DNA of 33,917 bases from Gemmatimonadales bacterium (GCA_025935995.1 JAICUF010000018.1:1-33917), one strand, 5' to 3'. Numbered from the stretch's first letter, positions 1 through 10,311 are shown. Notes: generated by a model not told the origin, from the sequence alone. Translations and numbers: made by a program.

Positions 1-4
1 CCGC

Positions 5-2371
5 GTGCAAACGGCGCTCGGGCCGGGCTTCCGAATCGAGCGCGAGCTGGGCGGCGGCGGGATGTCGCGCGTCTTCCTCGCCGAGGAGGTGGCACTCGGG
101 CGGCGGGTCGTGGTGAAAGTGCTTTCCCCGGAGCTCGGCGCGGGACTCAACGTCGAGCGCTTTCGCCGGGAGATCCAGCTCGCCGCGGGTCTGCAGCATC
201 CGCACATCGTGCCCGTGCTGGCCGCGGGCGAGGCCGGCGGCCTTCCCTTCTTCACCATGCCCTACGTGGCGGGCGACTCGCTCAGGAAGCGGATCGCGCG
301 CGAGGGGGCGCTGCCGATCGCCGATGTCGTCGCGATCGTCCGTGACGTGGCGCGCGGCCTCGCCTTCGCGCATGAGCGTGGCGTGGTCCACCGCGACATC
401 AAGCCCGACAACGTGCTGCTGGCGCGCGGCTCGGCGACCGTCACCGATTTCGGCGTGGCCAAGGCGGTGAGCTCCGCCCGCCACGAGGACGGCGCCGGCG
501 AGCTGACGATGGTCGGGAGCTCGCTCGGCACGCCGGCCTACATGGCGCCGGAGCAGGCCGCCGCCGATCCCGACACCGACCACCGGGCCGATCTCTATGC
601 GCTCGGAGTCCTGGCGTACGAGCTGCTGGCGGGCGAGACGCCGTTTCACGGGCGCACGCCGCGGGCGCTCCTCGCTGCGCAGATGGCGGAGACCCCCGAG
701 CCGATCTCGGCGCGCCGGCCGGACACCCCGCCGGCACTCGCCGAGGTGGTGACGCAGCTGCTCGAGAAGGACCCGGCGCGCCGGCCGCAGACCGCCGAGG
801 CCGTGCTGGCGGCGCTCGACGCACCCGAGGCGCGGAGCCAGCCTCAGCTCGCGGCAATGCCGCGGCCCAACCGCGCGCGGCGTGCGGCGCTCGCTGGAGT
901 CGTGCTGGCGGCTTTGGCGGCCGTGTGGGCGATCGCCAGCCGCCGCGCGGCGCCCGCGGCGGCACAGGATGCGGTGGCCGTGCTGCCGTTCGTGAACACC
1001 GGTGGGGACAACCGGGACGAATATTTCTCCGACGGCATCACGGACGAGCTCACCTCGCAGCTGAGCCAGGTGCGCGGCCTTCGCGTGGCGTCGCGCACGT
1101 CGGCGTACGCGTGGAAGGGCCGGCGGGACGTGGACGTGCGCGAGATCGGGCGGAAGCTCGGCGTCGGCGCGGTGCTCGAGGGGACCATCCGGCGCGACGG
1201 CGACCGCCTGCGGCTGAGCGCCCGACTCACCGGCACGCGGGACGGGCTCACGGTCTGGTCGGATCAGTACACGCGCAAGATGGCCGACGTGTTCCAGCTG
1301 CAGGACGAGCTGAGCGCCGCGATCGTCGGCGCGCTCGCGCCGCGGCTCACCCGGGCGCCCCCCGCGCGGCGGCCGACCGAGGACCTCGAGGCGTACGACC
1401 TCTATCTCCGCGGCCGCTTTCTCTGGCACCAGCGCGGCGACTCGGCCCTTCGCGCGGCGGCGGGCTACTTCTCCCGCGCGATTGCGCGCGACGAGCGTTT
1501 CGCGGACGCGCATGCCGGGCTGGCCGACGCGCTCGCCCTCCTCCCGATCTACGGCCTGACCCCGGCCGACTCTGCGCTTCCGCTCGCGCGGCGCGAGGCG
1601 GAGCGCGCGATCGCGCTCGATTCCCTCAATGCGGGCGCGTACTCCACGCTCGGCCTCGTGGCCAAGTCCGCCGGCGACTGGCGCGGCGCCGAGGCGGCGC
1701 TCCGGCGCTCACTCGTGCTCGACCCGAACGGCGCCGCGGCGCACCAGTGGTACGGCGAGACGCTCGTGATCACGGGGCATCCGGCGGAAGGGGCCGCGGA
1801 GGTGACGCGCGCCCGCACGCTGGACCCGCTGTCGCCGATCGTGGCGGGAGAGCTGAGCTTCATGCTGGCGCTGGCCGGCGATTCGACGCGTGCCTTCCGG
1901 GAGGGGCAGGCCGCGGTGGCGCTCGCCCCCAGCCTCTGGGCGACGCACGCCTTTCTCGGCTGCGCCTACCTCTTCGCGGGCCAGGCGGCCCGCGGTGTCC
2001 CCGAGCTGGAGAGCGCCGTGCGGCTCGACTCGAACGTGACGATGTTCACTGGAATTCTCGCGTATGCGCTGGCGGCGGCGGGCCACGGCGATTCCGCGCG
2101 GAGCGTGGCGGCGCGGCTGGAGGAGCGAGCGCGGCAGGGGTCGGCATCACCGGCAGGCGCAGCGATCGCGCGGCTCGGCCTGGGCGACACCGCGGCAGGA
2201 CTCGACTGGTTTCTGCGCGCCGCCCGCGAGCGCGACCAGTTCCTGCTGGCGATCGGCGTGAGCCCGCAGTGGTTCGATGCGCTGCGGAACGACTCCGCGT
2301 TCACCGCCGCCGTCCGCGGGCTGGGACTCGACCCCGCACGCCGCGCGCCGCCGCGGCCGGCGGGCGGCTGA
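5..2371 (+). CDS. Serine/threonine protein kinase with TolB/FlgO-like domain and TPR repeats (likely 5' truncated by window edge)
   Basis: ERELGGGGMSRVFLAEE glycine loop, HRDIKPDNVL catalytic loop, DFG, APE; TM segment; AVLPFVNTGGDNRDEYFSDGITDELTSQL TolB-like domain; C-terminal TPRs. Confidence 0.93.
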   Translation: MQTALGPGFRIERELGGGGMSRVFLAEEVALGRRVVVKVLSPELGAGLNVERFRREIQLAAGLQHPHIVPVLAAGEAGGLPFFTMPYVAGDSLRKRIAREGALPIADVVAIVRDVARGLAFAHERGVVHRDIKPDNVLLARGSATVTDFGVAKAVSSARHEDGAGELTMVGSSLGTPAYMAPEQAAADPDTDHRADLYALGVLAYELLAGETPFHGRTPRALLAAQMAETPEPISARRPDTPPALAEVVTQLLEKDPARRPQTAEAVLAALDAPEARSQPQLAAMPRPNRARRAALAGVVLAALAAVWAIASRRAAPAAAQDAVAVLPFVNTGGDNRDEYFSDGITDELTSQLSQVRGLRVASRTSAYAWKGRRDVDVREIGRKLGVGAVLEGTIRRDGDRLRLSARLTGTRDGLTVWSDQYTRKMADVFQLQDELSAAIVGALAPRLTRAPPARRPTEDLEAYDLYLRGRFLWHQRGDSALRAAAGYFSRAIARDERFADAHAGLADALALLPIYGLTPADSALPLARREAERAIALDSLNAGAYSTLGLVAKSAGDWRGAEAALRRSLVLDPNGAAAHQWYGETLVITGHPAEGAAEVTRARTLDPLSPIVAGELSFMLALAGDSTRAFREGQAAVALAPSLWATHAFLGCAYLFAGQAARGVPELESAVRLDSNVTMFTGILAYALAAAGHGDSARSVAARLEERARQGSASPAGAAIARLGLGDTAAGLDWFLRAARERDQFLLAIGVSPQWFDALRNDSAFTAAVRGLGLDPARRAPPRPAGG

Positions 2372-2372
2372 C

Positions 2373-3143
2373 TCAACCCAGCCGCGCGCGCACCCGCCCG
2401 CCTACGCCGATCCCCAGCCGCCGCGCCGCCGAGCCGTCCCGCACCGCGATCTCGATCTCGCCACCCGATCCGACGTAGCTCACGAGCGCGCCGGTCGCGA
2501 CGTCGCCGAAGGTGCGGCGGAGCGGACCGGCGTCGGCGTCCTCGACCTCGAGTCGCGCGTAGGACGGAACGAGCTCGGGCGTGAGGTTGGTGACGAGCGA
2601 GCCGAATCGGTCCACGTAGATCACCTCGCCGACGACGGATTTCCCCTCGTAGTGCGGCTCGGTCCGCTCGATCCGGATCGGTGCGCCGGTGAATGCTGAC
2701 CCGAGCGATTCGATCGGCACGCCGCCGGCGAGCGCGGCGGCGGCGGGCGCGAAGAGATCCCGACCATGGAAGGTCGGCGATGCGTCCGGCGGCGTCGGGA
2801 GCGCGATCACGGTGGTCGCAGCCGCCAGCACCGGCGTGAGGAGTCCGTTGTCGGGCGCGACGAAGAAGCGGCCGCCGGCGCTCGCGGCGAGCGCCGCCCG
2901 CTCGGTGCCGACGCCCGGATCCACCACGGCGAGAAAGACGGTGCCGTGGGGAAACCGCTGCCAGACCCGGCCGAGGACGTAGGCGCCGCTTCGGACGTCG
3001 CCGGGGGGAATGGCGTGGGAGATGTCCACGAGCGTCGCGCCGGGGAGTGCGGTGAGCAGCACTCCCCGGAGCTCGGCGACGTAGGCATCGGCAGTGGAGA
3101 AATCGGTGAGGAGCGCGATCGGGCCGCGCGCCGCGCTGGTCAA
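2373..3143 (-). CDS. SAM hydrolase / SAM hydroxide adenosyltransferase (DUF62 family)
   Basis: IALLTDFSTADAYVAELRGVLL, VVDPGVGTER, FVAPDNGLLTPV, VIYVDRFGSLVTNL motifs. Confidence 0.92.
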   Translation of the reverse strand: MTSAARGPIALLTDFSTADAYVAELRGVLLTALPGATLVDISHAIPPGDVRSGAYVLGRVWQRFPHGTVFLAVVDPGVGTERAALAASAGGRFFVAPDNGLLTPVLAAATTVIALPTPPDASPTFHGRDLFAPAAAALAGGVPIESLGSAFTGAPIRIERTEPHYEGKSVVGEVIYVDRFGSLVTNLTPELVPSYARLEVEDADAGPLRRTFGDVATGALVSYVGSGGEIEIAVRDGSAARRLGIGVGGRVRARLG

Positions 3144-4234
3144 CCGCGGAGGATCGGGAGCGCGACGGGGCGGGTTCCCAGCTCCTCGCGCACCCGGTCG
3201 GCGGCGGTGCGGAGCGCCTTCGCCGCGGCGCTGTCGGGCGCGCCGACGAGCACGGGCTGCCCCGCGTCGGCCAGCTCCGCCAGGCCCGGCTCGAGGGGCA
3301 CGGAGGCGAGGAGCGGGACGCCGAGCTCCTCCGCCAGCCGGAGGCCTCCGCCGGAGGAGAAGAGCTCCCAGCGCCGGCCGGTCGGGTCCGTGAACGGACC
3401 CATGTTCTCGACGATGCCGATCACCGGCACACCCACGCGCTCGAACATCCTGGCGCCGCGGAGCGCATCGCCCACGGCCATCTCCTGCGGCGTCGTGACG
3501 ATGAGCGCGGCGGAGACGTGCACCGACTGCACGAGCGAAAGCTGCGCGTCACCGGTGCCGGGCGGCATGTCCACGATGAAGTAGTCGAGCTCGCCCCAGT
3601 TCACGTCGCGCAGGAACTGCTGGATGATCTTCATGATGATGGGGCCGCGCCAGATCGCCGCCGCGTCGCGCTCCACGATGAAGCCGAGCGACATGAGCCG
3701 CACACCGTGCGCCTCGAGCGGCTGCATCTGGCCGTCCCGCACGGGGGGGCGCTCGAAGATGCCGAACATGCGCGGGAGATTCGGCCCGTAGATATCGGCG
3801 TCCATCACCCCGACGCGGAATCCCGCCTCGGCCAGTGCCACGGCGAGATTGGCGGCGACGGTGGACTTCCCGACCCCCCCCTTCCCCGAGCTCACCGCGA
3901 GAATGCGGCCGAGGTTCGGCTGCTCCATCGGAGTCGGCGGCGCCGGCATGCCGGCGGACTGCGGCGGGCCGTGGGTGGAGCGCGCGGGGGCGGTAGGGTT
4001 GGTGACGTTGATCTTGACCTCGCTCACGCCGTCCACCGCGCGGACGGCGCTCCGGGCGGCGCGCACCAGCGTCGCCGGGTCATCGGAGCCGAGCAGGAAG
4101 GTGAAGCTCACGCGGCCGTCGGCGCCGATCTCGAGCTCGCGAACCATGCCGGACGAGATGAGGTCGTTCTCGAGCCGCGGATTCTGGATGCCGGCCAGCG
4201 CGCTGATGACCCGCGCCTCGAGGGCGTCGGCCAT
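3140..4234 (-). CDS. Mrp/NBP35-family iron-sulfur carrier P-loop ATPase with N-terminal MIP18/DUF59 domain
   Basis: ILAVSSGKGGVGKSTVAANLAVALAEAG deviant Walker A, DADIYGPNLPRMFG, DMPPGTGDAQLSL; start ATG (MADALEARV) at 4234. Confidence 0.94.
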   Translation of the reverse strand: MADALEARVISALAGIQNPRLENDLISSGMVRELEIGADGRVSFTFLLGSDDPATLVRAARSAVRAVDGVSEVKINVTNPTAPARSTHGPPQSAGMPAPPTPMEQPNLGRILAVSSGKGGVGKSTVAANLAVALAEAGFRVGVMDADIYGPNLPRMFGIFERPPVRDGQMQPLEAHGVRLMSLGFIVERDAAAIWRGPIIMKIIQQFLRDVNWGELDYFIVDMPPGTGDAQLSLVQSVHVSAALIVTTPQEMAVGDALRGARMFERVGVPVIGIVENMGPFTDPTGRRWELFSSGGGLRLAEELGVPLLASVPLEPGLAELADAGQPVLVGAPDSAAAKALRTAADRVREELGTRPVALPILRG

Positions 4235-4464
4235 CAGACCGCCTCGACGTGCCGCACTTCGGGCACCATGGCCCGGAGCCGGCTCTCGATTCCCTGCTTC
4301 AGGGTGACGGTGGACGCGGAACACCCCTGGCAGGTGCCGCCGAGGCGGACGAGCAGCGTCCCTTCCCCCTCGTCGAAGTCCACGACTTCGACGTTGCCGC
4401 GGTGCGAGGCGATGTAGGGGCGGAGGGTGTCGAGGGACTGCTCGATCCGATCGAAGATGTCCAT
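4234..4464 (-). CDS. NifU C-terminal-domain-like (Nfu) Fe-S scaffold
   Basis: 76 aa MDIFDRIEQSLDTLRPYIASHRGNVEVVDFDEGEGTLLVRLGGTCQGCSASTVTLKQGIESRL with CxxC; in the frame of the 4234..4776 ORF. Confidence 0.9.
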   Translation of the reverse strand: MDIFDRIEQSLDTLRPYIASHRGNVEVVDFDEGEGTLLVRLGGTCQGCSASTVTLKQGIESRLRAMVPEVRHVEAV

Positions 4465-4480
4465 GCGCGGAATAATAATC

Positions 4481-5506
4481 TCAGGGGTGACCGTTGGTGG
4501 AGGCGATGTATTCGCGCGCCGCCTCGAGCACCGTGCCCTGCACGTCCACCATCGAGCCCACGAGCGAGAGCCCCGCCGCCTTCCGGTGCCCGCCGCCGCC
4601 GAACCGCTTGGCGAACTCCGCCACATCCACGTTCCCCACCGAGCGGAGCGACACCTTGATCCGCCCCTGCGCCGCCTCGCGGAAGAGCAGCGCCATGCGA
4701 ACGCCCTCGATCGAGCGGGGAAACTCCACCACCCCGTCGAGATCGTCCGACGTGACGCCAAGCCGCTCGATGGCACCCGGCGGCACGGTCACCCAGGCCA
4801 GGCCGTGCTGCGGCTCGACCACGAGGGTCTGCAGCGCCTCGGCGAAGAGCCGCGGCCTCCCCTCGGGGGCGCGGGCGTAGACATCGAGATAGATCTGCTC
4901 GGGATCGACGCCCGTCTCCAGCAGATCGGCCGCGACCCGCAGGGTGCGCGGCCGCGTGTTGCTGAAGCGGAACCCCCCGGTATCGGTGAGGAGCGCCACA
5001 TAGAGCCCCTGCGCCACCAGCGGCGTCACCGGCCAGCGGTTCGCGATGGCGATCTCGTAGATGAGCTCGCCGGTGGCGGCGGCGTTCACGTCGAGATACC
5101 GCGGTCCGTCGGGCAGCTTGCCGTCGCCCACGTGGTGGTCCACGCAGGCGACGGGCACGCCGGCCTCCCGCACCGTGTCGCAGAGCATGCCGAGGCGGCC
5201 GAGGTCGGAGATGTCGAGCACGACGATGACGTCGGCGCGGCGGAGCTCCTTCACCGCGTGCGCGGTGCGATCGCAGCCCGGAAGGTCGTCGAGCAGGAAC
5301 TCGAACCGGCTCGGGGTGGCGGTCGGATTGGTGATGACGGCGTCGACGCCGCGGGCCCGGAGGAGGTGGAGGAGGCCGACCTCGCTCCCGAGCCCGTCGC
5401 CGTCGGGGTTCACATGGGTGGTGAGGCAGACCCGCTTGCCGGGCGCCAGGACCGCCGCGAGGGCCTCGGCGGCGGCGATGCGGTCGGGAGCGAGCGTGGT
5501 CGGCAT
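4481..5506 (-). CDS. DHH/DHHA1 phosphoesterase (NrnA-like oligoribonuclease / pAp phosphatase)
   Basis: TTHVNPDGDGLGSE, VVLDISDLGRLG, CVDHHVGDG, FGGGGHRKAAG. Confidence 0.92.
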   Translation of the reverse strand: MPTTLAPDRIAAAEALAAVLAPGKRVCLTTHVNPDGDGLGSEVGLLHLLRARGVDAVITNPTATPSRFEFLLDDLPGCDRTAHAVKELRRADVIVVLDISDLGRLGMLCDTVREAGVPVACVDHHVGDGKLPDGPRYLDVNAAATGELIYEIAIANRWPVTPLVAQGLYVALLTDTGGFRFSNTRPRTLRVAADLLETGVDPEQIYLDVYARAPEGRPRLFAEALQTLVVEPQHGLAWVTVPPGAIERLGVTSDDLDGVVEFPRSIEGVRMALLFREAAQGRIKVSLRSVGNVDVAEFAKRFGGGGHRKAAGLSLVGSMVDVQGTVLEAAREYIASTNGHP

Positions 5507-5525
5507 GGGGACAAGATAACCGGGG

Positions 5526-6959
5526 CTAGCCCGCCACCCGCGCGTGGTGGCGGCCATAGAGGAAGTAGATGGTGAGGCCGATCGCGAGCCACACGACGAG
5601 CCGGATCCAGGTCTCGATGTCGAGGCTGCTCATGAGGTAGAGCGCGGAGATGGCGCCCATCGGACTGACGAACCAGACGAGCGGGGTCCTGAAGGGACGC
5701 CGCAGCTCCGGCTCCCGCACCCGGAGGACCAGCACCCCGATCGAGACGATCACGAACGCGAGCAGCGTGCCGATCGACACCAGCTTGGCGGCGTCACGCA
5801 CCGGCAGGATGCCGGCGGGGATGGCCACGGCGATGCCGGTGAGGATCGAGGTGATCCAGGGCGTCCGGAAGCGCGGATGCACCTTGTTGACGAACGGCGG
5901 CAGGAGGCCGTCGCGCCCCATCGAGTAGAACACGCGCGACTGGCCGAGGAGCTGCACGAGGATGACCGACGTGAGACCGGCGATGGCCCCGAGCTTGATG
6001 AGCGACGAGACCCAGCCGAGCCCGGCGGCGTCGGCGACCTTCGCGATCGGATCGGGCACGTCGAGCTGCGCGTACGGCAGCACGCCGGTCGCGATCGCGG
6101 CGACCACGATGTAGAGAATGGTGCACACGATCAGCGAGCCGATGATGCCGATGGGCATGTCGCGCTGCGGGTTCTTCGCTTCCTGCGCCGCCGTGCTCAC
6201 CGCGTCGAAGCCGATGTAGGCGAAGAACACGACGCCCGCGCCGGCGGCGACGCCGCTGAAGCCGAAATGCTCGCGACTGCCGGTGTTGGGCGGAATGAAG
6301 GGGTGCCAGTTCTGCGGGTTCACCGCCTTCACCGTGAGCGCGATGAAGAGCAGGACGACGGCGAGCTTGATGAGGACGATCACGTTGTTCACGTTGGCCG
6401 ACTCGCGCACGCCGACGACGAGCAGCGTCGTGACGATCGCGACGATGATCACGGCCGGGATGTTGAAGATGGCGGTCGTGGTCGTGCCGTCGGCCAGCGT
6501 CACCACCGTGCCGCGGGCGGCCTGGAAGTGCGCCGGCACGCGGATGCCGATGTCCGCGAGGAACGACACCACGTAGCCCGACCACCCGATCGCCACCGTC
6601 GTGGCGCTCAGCGCGTACTCCAGGATCAGGTCCCACCCGATGATCCACGCCACCAGCTCGCCGAGCGTGGCGTACCCGTAGGTGTAGGCGCTGCCGGCCA
6701 TCGGCACGAGCGAGGCGAACTCGCTGTAGCAGAGCGCCGCGAAGATCGAGGCGACGCCGGCGAGGACGAACGAGAGGATCACGGCGGGCCCCGCGTTCTG
6801 CGCGGCCACGGTGCCGGTGAGGACGAAGATGCCGGTGCCGATGATGGCGCCGATCCCCAGCGCGGTCAGGTTGACCACGCCCAGCGAGCGCTTGAGACTG
6901 TGGTCGGCCTCGGCTTCGGCCTGGAGGGCGGTGACGCTCTTGCGGCGGAACAGGTCCAT
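5526..6959 (-). CDS. APC-superfamily amino acid permease (paralog A)
   Basis: LTALGIGAIIGTGIFVLTG, FFAYIGFDAVSTAAQEAKNPQRDMPIGI; about 12 TM segments; start MDLFRRKSV. Confidence 0.93.
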   Translation of the reverse strand: MDLFRRKSVTALQAEAEADHSLKRSLGVVNLTALGIGAIIGTGIFVLTGTVAAQNAGPAVILSFVLAGVASIFAALCYSEFASLVPMAGSAYTYGYATLGELVAWIIGWDLILEYALSATTVAIGWSGYVVSFLADIGIRVPAHFQAARGTVVTLADGTTTTAIFNIPAVIIVAIVTTLLVVGVRESANVNNVIVLIKLAVVLLFIALTVKAVNPQNWHPFIPPNTGSREHFGFSGVAAGAGVVFFAYIGFDAVSTAAQEAKNPQRDMPIGIIGSLIVCTILYIVVAAIATGVLPYAQLDVPDPIAKVADAAGLGWVSSLIKLGAIAGLTSVILVQLLGQSRVFYSMGRDGLLPPFVNKVHPRFRTPWITSILTGIAVAIPAGILPVRDAAKLVSIGTLLAFVIVSIGVLVLRVREPELRRPFRTPLVWFVSPMGAISALYLMSSLDIETWIRLVVWLAIGLTIYFLYGRHHARVAG

Positions 6960-7033
6960 GCGGGCCTCGGATGGAGTGGTCGGGCGCGATCGCCGGAAAT
7001 TTGCGCCACACACTTACGACGAATTGGCCGCGC

Positions 7034-7039
7034 TGTCAA
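7034..7039 (-). promoter_or_regulatory. Putative sigma70-type -35 box (TTGACA) for permease A; weak -10 TAAGTG at 7011-7016, spacer 17 nt
   Basis: Minus strand reads TTGACA-N17-TAAGTG upstream of the 6959 start. Confidence 0.35.
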
Positions 7040-7057
7040 TCACGGTGGTGCGCCCTG

Positions 7058-7087
7058 GAACAAAAGCGCCGCCTCGCGGCGGCGCTT
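7058..7087 (-). terminator. Rho-independent terminator downstream of permease B
   Basis: Perfect 10-bp stem AAGCGCCGCC-TCGC-GGCGGCGCTT (7064-7087), followed on the minus strand by TTTTG. Confidence 0.8.
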
Positions 7088-7108
7088 CGTTGCCTGGACC
7101 GGGTCGGC

Positions 7109-8677
7109 TCAGCCCATCGGCTTCCCGCCCGCCGCGATCTCCTGCTGCAGGTGGCTGTGCTTCCGTCCGTAGCTGAAGTAGATCACGAACCCGATCAGGA
7201 GCCACACGAAGAGCCGGATCCAGGTGTCGCCGGGCAGCGTCGCCATGAGCCCGAAGCAGGCGAGGATGCCGAGGATCGGCACGACGGGGACGAGCGGCGT
7301 CCGGAACGGCCGCTCGAGATCGGGGCGGGTCCGCCGCAGGATCAGGACGCCGGCGCAGACCAGCACGAAGGCGAGGAGCGTCCCGATGTTGACCAGCTCG
7401 CCCAGCAGCTGGATCGGGAAGGTACCGGTGATGACCGCGACGATGAGCCCGACGTAGATCGTGGACAGGTAGGGCGTCCGGTACTTCGGGTGCACCTTGC
7501 CGGCCCACGGCCCCATGAGGCCGTCGCGGGACATCGAGTAGAAGACGCGCGACTGGCCGAGGAGCATGACCAGCACCACGGAGCCCAGGCCGAGCACGGC
7601 GCCGATGGTGATGAACGGCGTGAGCCAGCGGAGGCCGGCCACGTTCTCCACGGCGTACGCCACGGGGTGCGCCACGTTCAGCTGGTCGTACTTGATGACG
7701 CCGGTGAGCACCATCGAGACCAGGATGTAGAGCACCGTGCAGATGGCGAGCGAGCCCAGGATCCCGATGGGCATGTCGCGCTGCGGGTTCTTCGCTTCCT
7801 GCGCCGCGGTGCTCACCGCGTCGAAGCCGATGTAGGCGAAGAAGATGAGGCCCGCGCCGCGGAAGACGCCGCTCCAGCCGAACTGGCCGAAGGTCCCGGT
7901 GTTCTGGGGAATGAACGGGTGCCAGTTGGCGGTGTTGATGTAGCCGAGGCCGAAGGCGATGAACATGAGCACCACCGCGATCTTGAGGATCACGATGATG
8001 TTGTTCACCTTGGCCGACTCCTCGATCCCGATCACCAGGATGGCGGAGGCGATGAGTACGATGGCCACGGCCGGGAGGTTGAAGAGGGCGCCCGTCGTGT
8101 TCCACCCCGCGTGAGTGCAGAAGTTCACCGCCTTGGTGACGTCGGCCGCGCTGCAGTGGATGAGCGGCGACGACGTGAGGGCGACCGGGATATGGATCCC
8201 GAGGTAGTCGAGGAGGCTCACGAAGTAGCCCGACCAGCCGACGCCGACGGTGGCGGCTCCCATCGCATACTCGAGGACCAGGTCCCACCCGATGATCCAC
8301 GCGATGAACTCGCCCATCGTCGCGTACGAGTAGGTGTAGGCGCTGCCGGCCACCGGGACGGCGCTCGCCATCTCGGCGTAGCAGAGGCCGGCAAGGCCGC
8401 AGGCGATGGCAGCGAAGACGAAGGAGATCGGAACGGCGGGTCCCGCGTGCAGCGCGGCGGCGAGGCCGGTCAGCACGAAGATCCCCGCGCCGATGATGGC
8501 ACCGATGCCGAGCATCGTGAGGTTCATCGCGCCGAGGGTGCGGTTGAGGGACCGCTCGCCGGTGGCCTCCGCTTCGGCCCGCAGTGCCGAGATCGATTTG
8601 GTGGCCCACAGTCCGGTGCCGCCGCCGTAGGTGGGCGGGCGCGACGACGGGGCGTCCTTTACATCGAGTACGCTCAT
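7109..8677 (-). CDS. APC-superfamily amino acid permease (paralog B)
   Basis: LTMLGIGAIIGAGIFVLTG, FFAYIGFDAVSTAAQEAKNPQRDMPIGIL; closely related to 5526..6959. Confidence 0.93.
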   Translation of the reverse strand: MSVLDVKDAPSSRPPTYGGGTGLWATKSISALRAEAEATGERSLNRTLGAMNLTMLGIGAIIGAGIFVLTGLAAALHAGPAVPISFVFAAIACGLAGLCYAEMASAVPVAGSAYTYSYATMGEFIAWIIGWDLVLEYAMGAATVGVGWSGYFVSLLDYLGIHIPVALTSSPLIHCSAADVTKAVNFCTHAGWNTTGALFNLPAVAIVLIASAILVIGIEESAKVNNIIVILKIAVVLMFIAFGLGYINTANWHPFIPQNTGTFGQFGWSGVFRGAGLIFFAYIGFDAVSTAAQEAKNPQRDMPIGILGSLAICTVLYILVSMVLTGVIKYDQLNVAHPVAYAVENVAGLRWLTPFITIGAVLGLGSVVLVMLLGQSRVFYSMSRDGLMGPWAGKVHPKYRTPYLSTIYVGLIVAVITGTFPIQLLGELVNIGTLLAFVLVCAGVLILRRTRPDLERPFRTPLVPVVPILGILACFGLMATLPGDTWIRLFVWLLIGFVIYFSYGRKHSHLQQEIAAGGKPMG

Positions 8678-8738
8678 CAGATGCCTCGGTTGGAGAATTG
8701 AGTCGGACTGCGGTCAGACCGGCGGCGTGGCCGCCGCC

Positions 8739-10292
8739 TCAAGCACTGTAGTTGGGCGCCTCGCGCGTGATCGTCACGTCGTGCGGATGCGACTCGCGGA
8801 GGCCGGCCGACGTCACCTGGATCATCTCGACCTCGCGCTGCAGCGCCGGAATGTCGGCGACGCCGCAGTAGCCCATCCCGCTCCGGAGGCCGCCGACCAT
8901 CTGGTAGATGACGTCCGCGACCGCCCCCTTGTAGGGCACCCGTCCCTCGATCCCCTCCGGCACCCATTTCGAGGGGGCCATCTCACCCTCCTGGAAGTAC
9001 CGGTCGGCCGAGCCGTCCTGCATGGCGGAGAGACTGCCCATGCCGCGGATCATCTTGAAGCGGCGGCCTTCGGCCAGCACGCTCTCGCCGGGGCTCTCCT
9101 CGGTGCCGGCCAGCATCGAGCCCATCATCGCGGACGACGCGCCGGAGGCGAGCGCCTTCACCATGTCGCCCGAGTACTTGATGCCGCCGTCGGCGATGAT
9201 CGGCACGTCGCCCGCGCCGCGCACGGCATCCATGATCGCCGTCACCTGCGGCACCCCGACGCCGGTGACGACGCGCGTGGTGCAGATGCTGCCGGGCCCG
9301 ATGCCCACCTTCACCGCATCCGCGCCGCGCCGCACCAGCTCGCGGGCGCCGGCCTCGGTCGCGACGTTGCCCGCGATGATCTGCGCGTCGGGAAAGGCGC
9401 GGCGGATGGCGTCGAGTGTGCCCATCACCCCTTCGCTGTGCCCATGCGCGGAGTCGATCACGATCACGTCGGCGCCGGCGCCGAGGAGGGCGCGCGCACG
9501 GGTGAGGTCGCCGGGCGTCCCGCCGACCGCCGCGGCCACCCGGAGGCGCCCGTGCTGATCCTTGTTGGCGTTGGGATGCTCGCGCCGCTTGAAGATGTCC
9601 TTGACGGTGATGAGCCCCTTGAGCACGCCCTCCCCGTCCACGACGGGCAGCTTCTCGATCCGGTGGCGCGCGAGCATCCGCTCGGCCTCGTCGAGATCGG
9701 TGCCGACCGGGGCGGTGACGAGGTTCTCGCGGGTCATCGCCTCGCCGATCGGCTGGTCGAGGTTCCGCTCGAACTGGAGGTCGCGGTTGGTCACGATGCC
9801 GACCAGCCGGCCCTGCCCGTCCACGATCGGGACGCCCGAGATCTTGAACCGGCGCATCAGCGCCACCACCTCGCGAAGCGGGCGGTCGGGGCCGAGCGTG
9901 ATCGGGTTGAGGATCATCCCGCTCTCGCTCCGCTTGACGCGATCCACCTCGGCCGCCTGGCGGTCGATGGACATGTTCTTGTGGATCACCCCGATGCCGC
10001 CGGCCCGCGCCATGGCGATGGCCATCTCGGCTTCGGTGACCGTGTCCATGGCGGCCGAGATGAGCGGGATGTTGAGCGAGATGGTGCGGGTGAGGCGGGT
10101 ACGGGTCGAGACGTCACGGGGGTGGACCGCAGAGTGTCGCGGGACCAGGAGGACGTCGTCGAAGGTGAGCCCCACCTGCGCGCGGATGCGGGGCGCCGGG
10201 AGCTCGGCGGGCTTCGGGTCGGCGGCGGATGCACGACGGCCCTCCGCGACCCCCGGAGGGGCGGAAGGGCCGTTGAGCGTCGATGGTTCCAT
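8739..10292 (-). CDS. guaB: Inosine-5'-monophosphate dehydrogenase with CBS domains
   Basis: [58 protein letters not shown]. Confidence 0.97.
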   Translation of the reverse strand: MEPSTLNGPSAPPGVAEGRRASAADPKPAELPAPRIRAQVGLTFDDVLLVPRHSAVHPRDVSTRTRLTRTISLNIPLISAAMDTVTEAEMAIAMARAGGIGVIHKNMSIDRQAAEVDRVKRSESGMILNPITLGPDRPLREVVALMRRFKISGVPIVDGQGRLVGIVTNRDLQFERNLDQPIGEAMTRENLVTAPVGTDLDEAERMLARHRIEKLPVVDGEGVLKGLITVKDIFKRREHPNANKDQHGRLRVAAAVGGTPGDLTRARALLGAGADVIVIDSAHGHSEGVMGTLDAIRRAFPDAQIIAGNVATEAGARELVRRGADAVKVGIGPGSICTTRVVTGVGVPQVTAIMDAVRGAGDVPIIADGGIKYSGDMVKALASGASSAMMGSMLAGTEESPGESVLAEGRRFKMIRGMGSLSAMQDGSADRYFQEGEMAPSKWVPEGIEGRVPYKGAVADVIYQMVGGLRSGMGYCGVADIPALQREVEMIQVTSAGLRESHPHDVTITREAPNYSA

Positions 10293-10311
10293 CTTGTAGA
10301 GTAGAGCGGAT

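Noticed and set aside
925-2478. 517-aa + ORF in another frame of the kinase gene
   Set aside because: Overlaps conserved kinase/TolB/TPR coding in the true frame; Arg/Gly-rich frameshift translation.
8721-8735. GGCGGC-GTG-GCCGCC hairpin just after guaB
   Set aside because: Short stem without U-tract on the minus strand; expected by chance in this GC-rich sequence, not called as a terminator.
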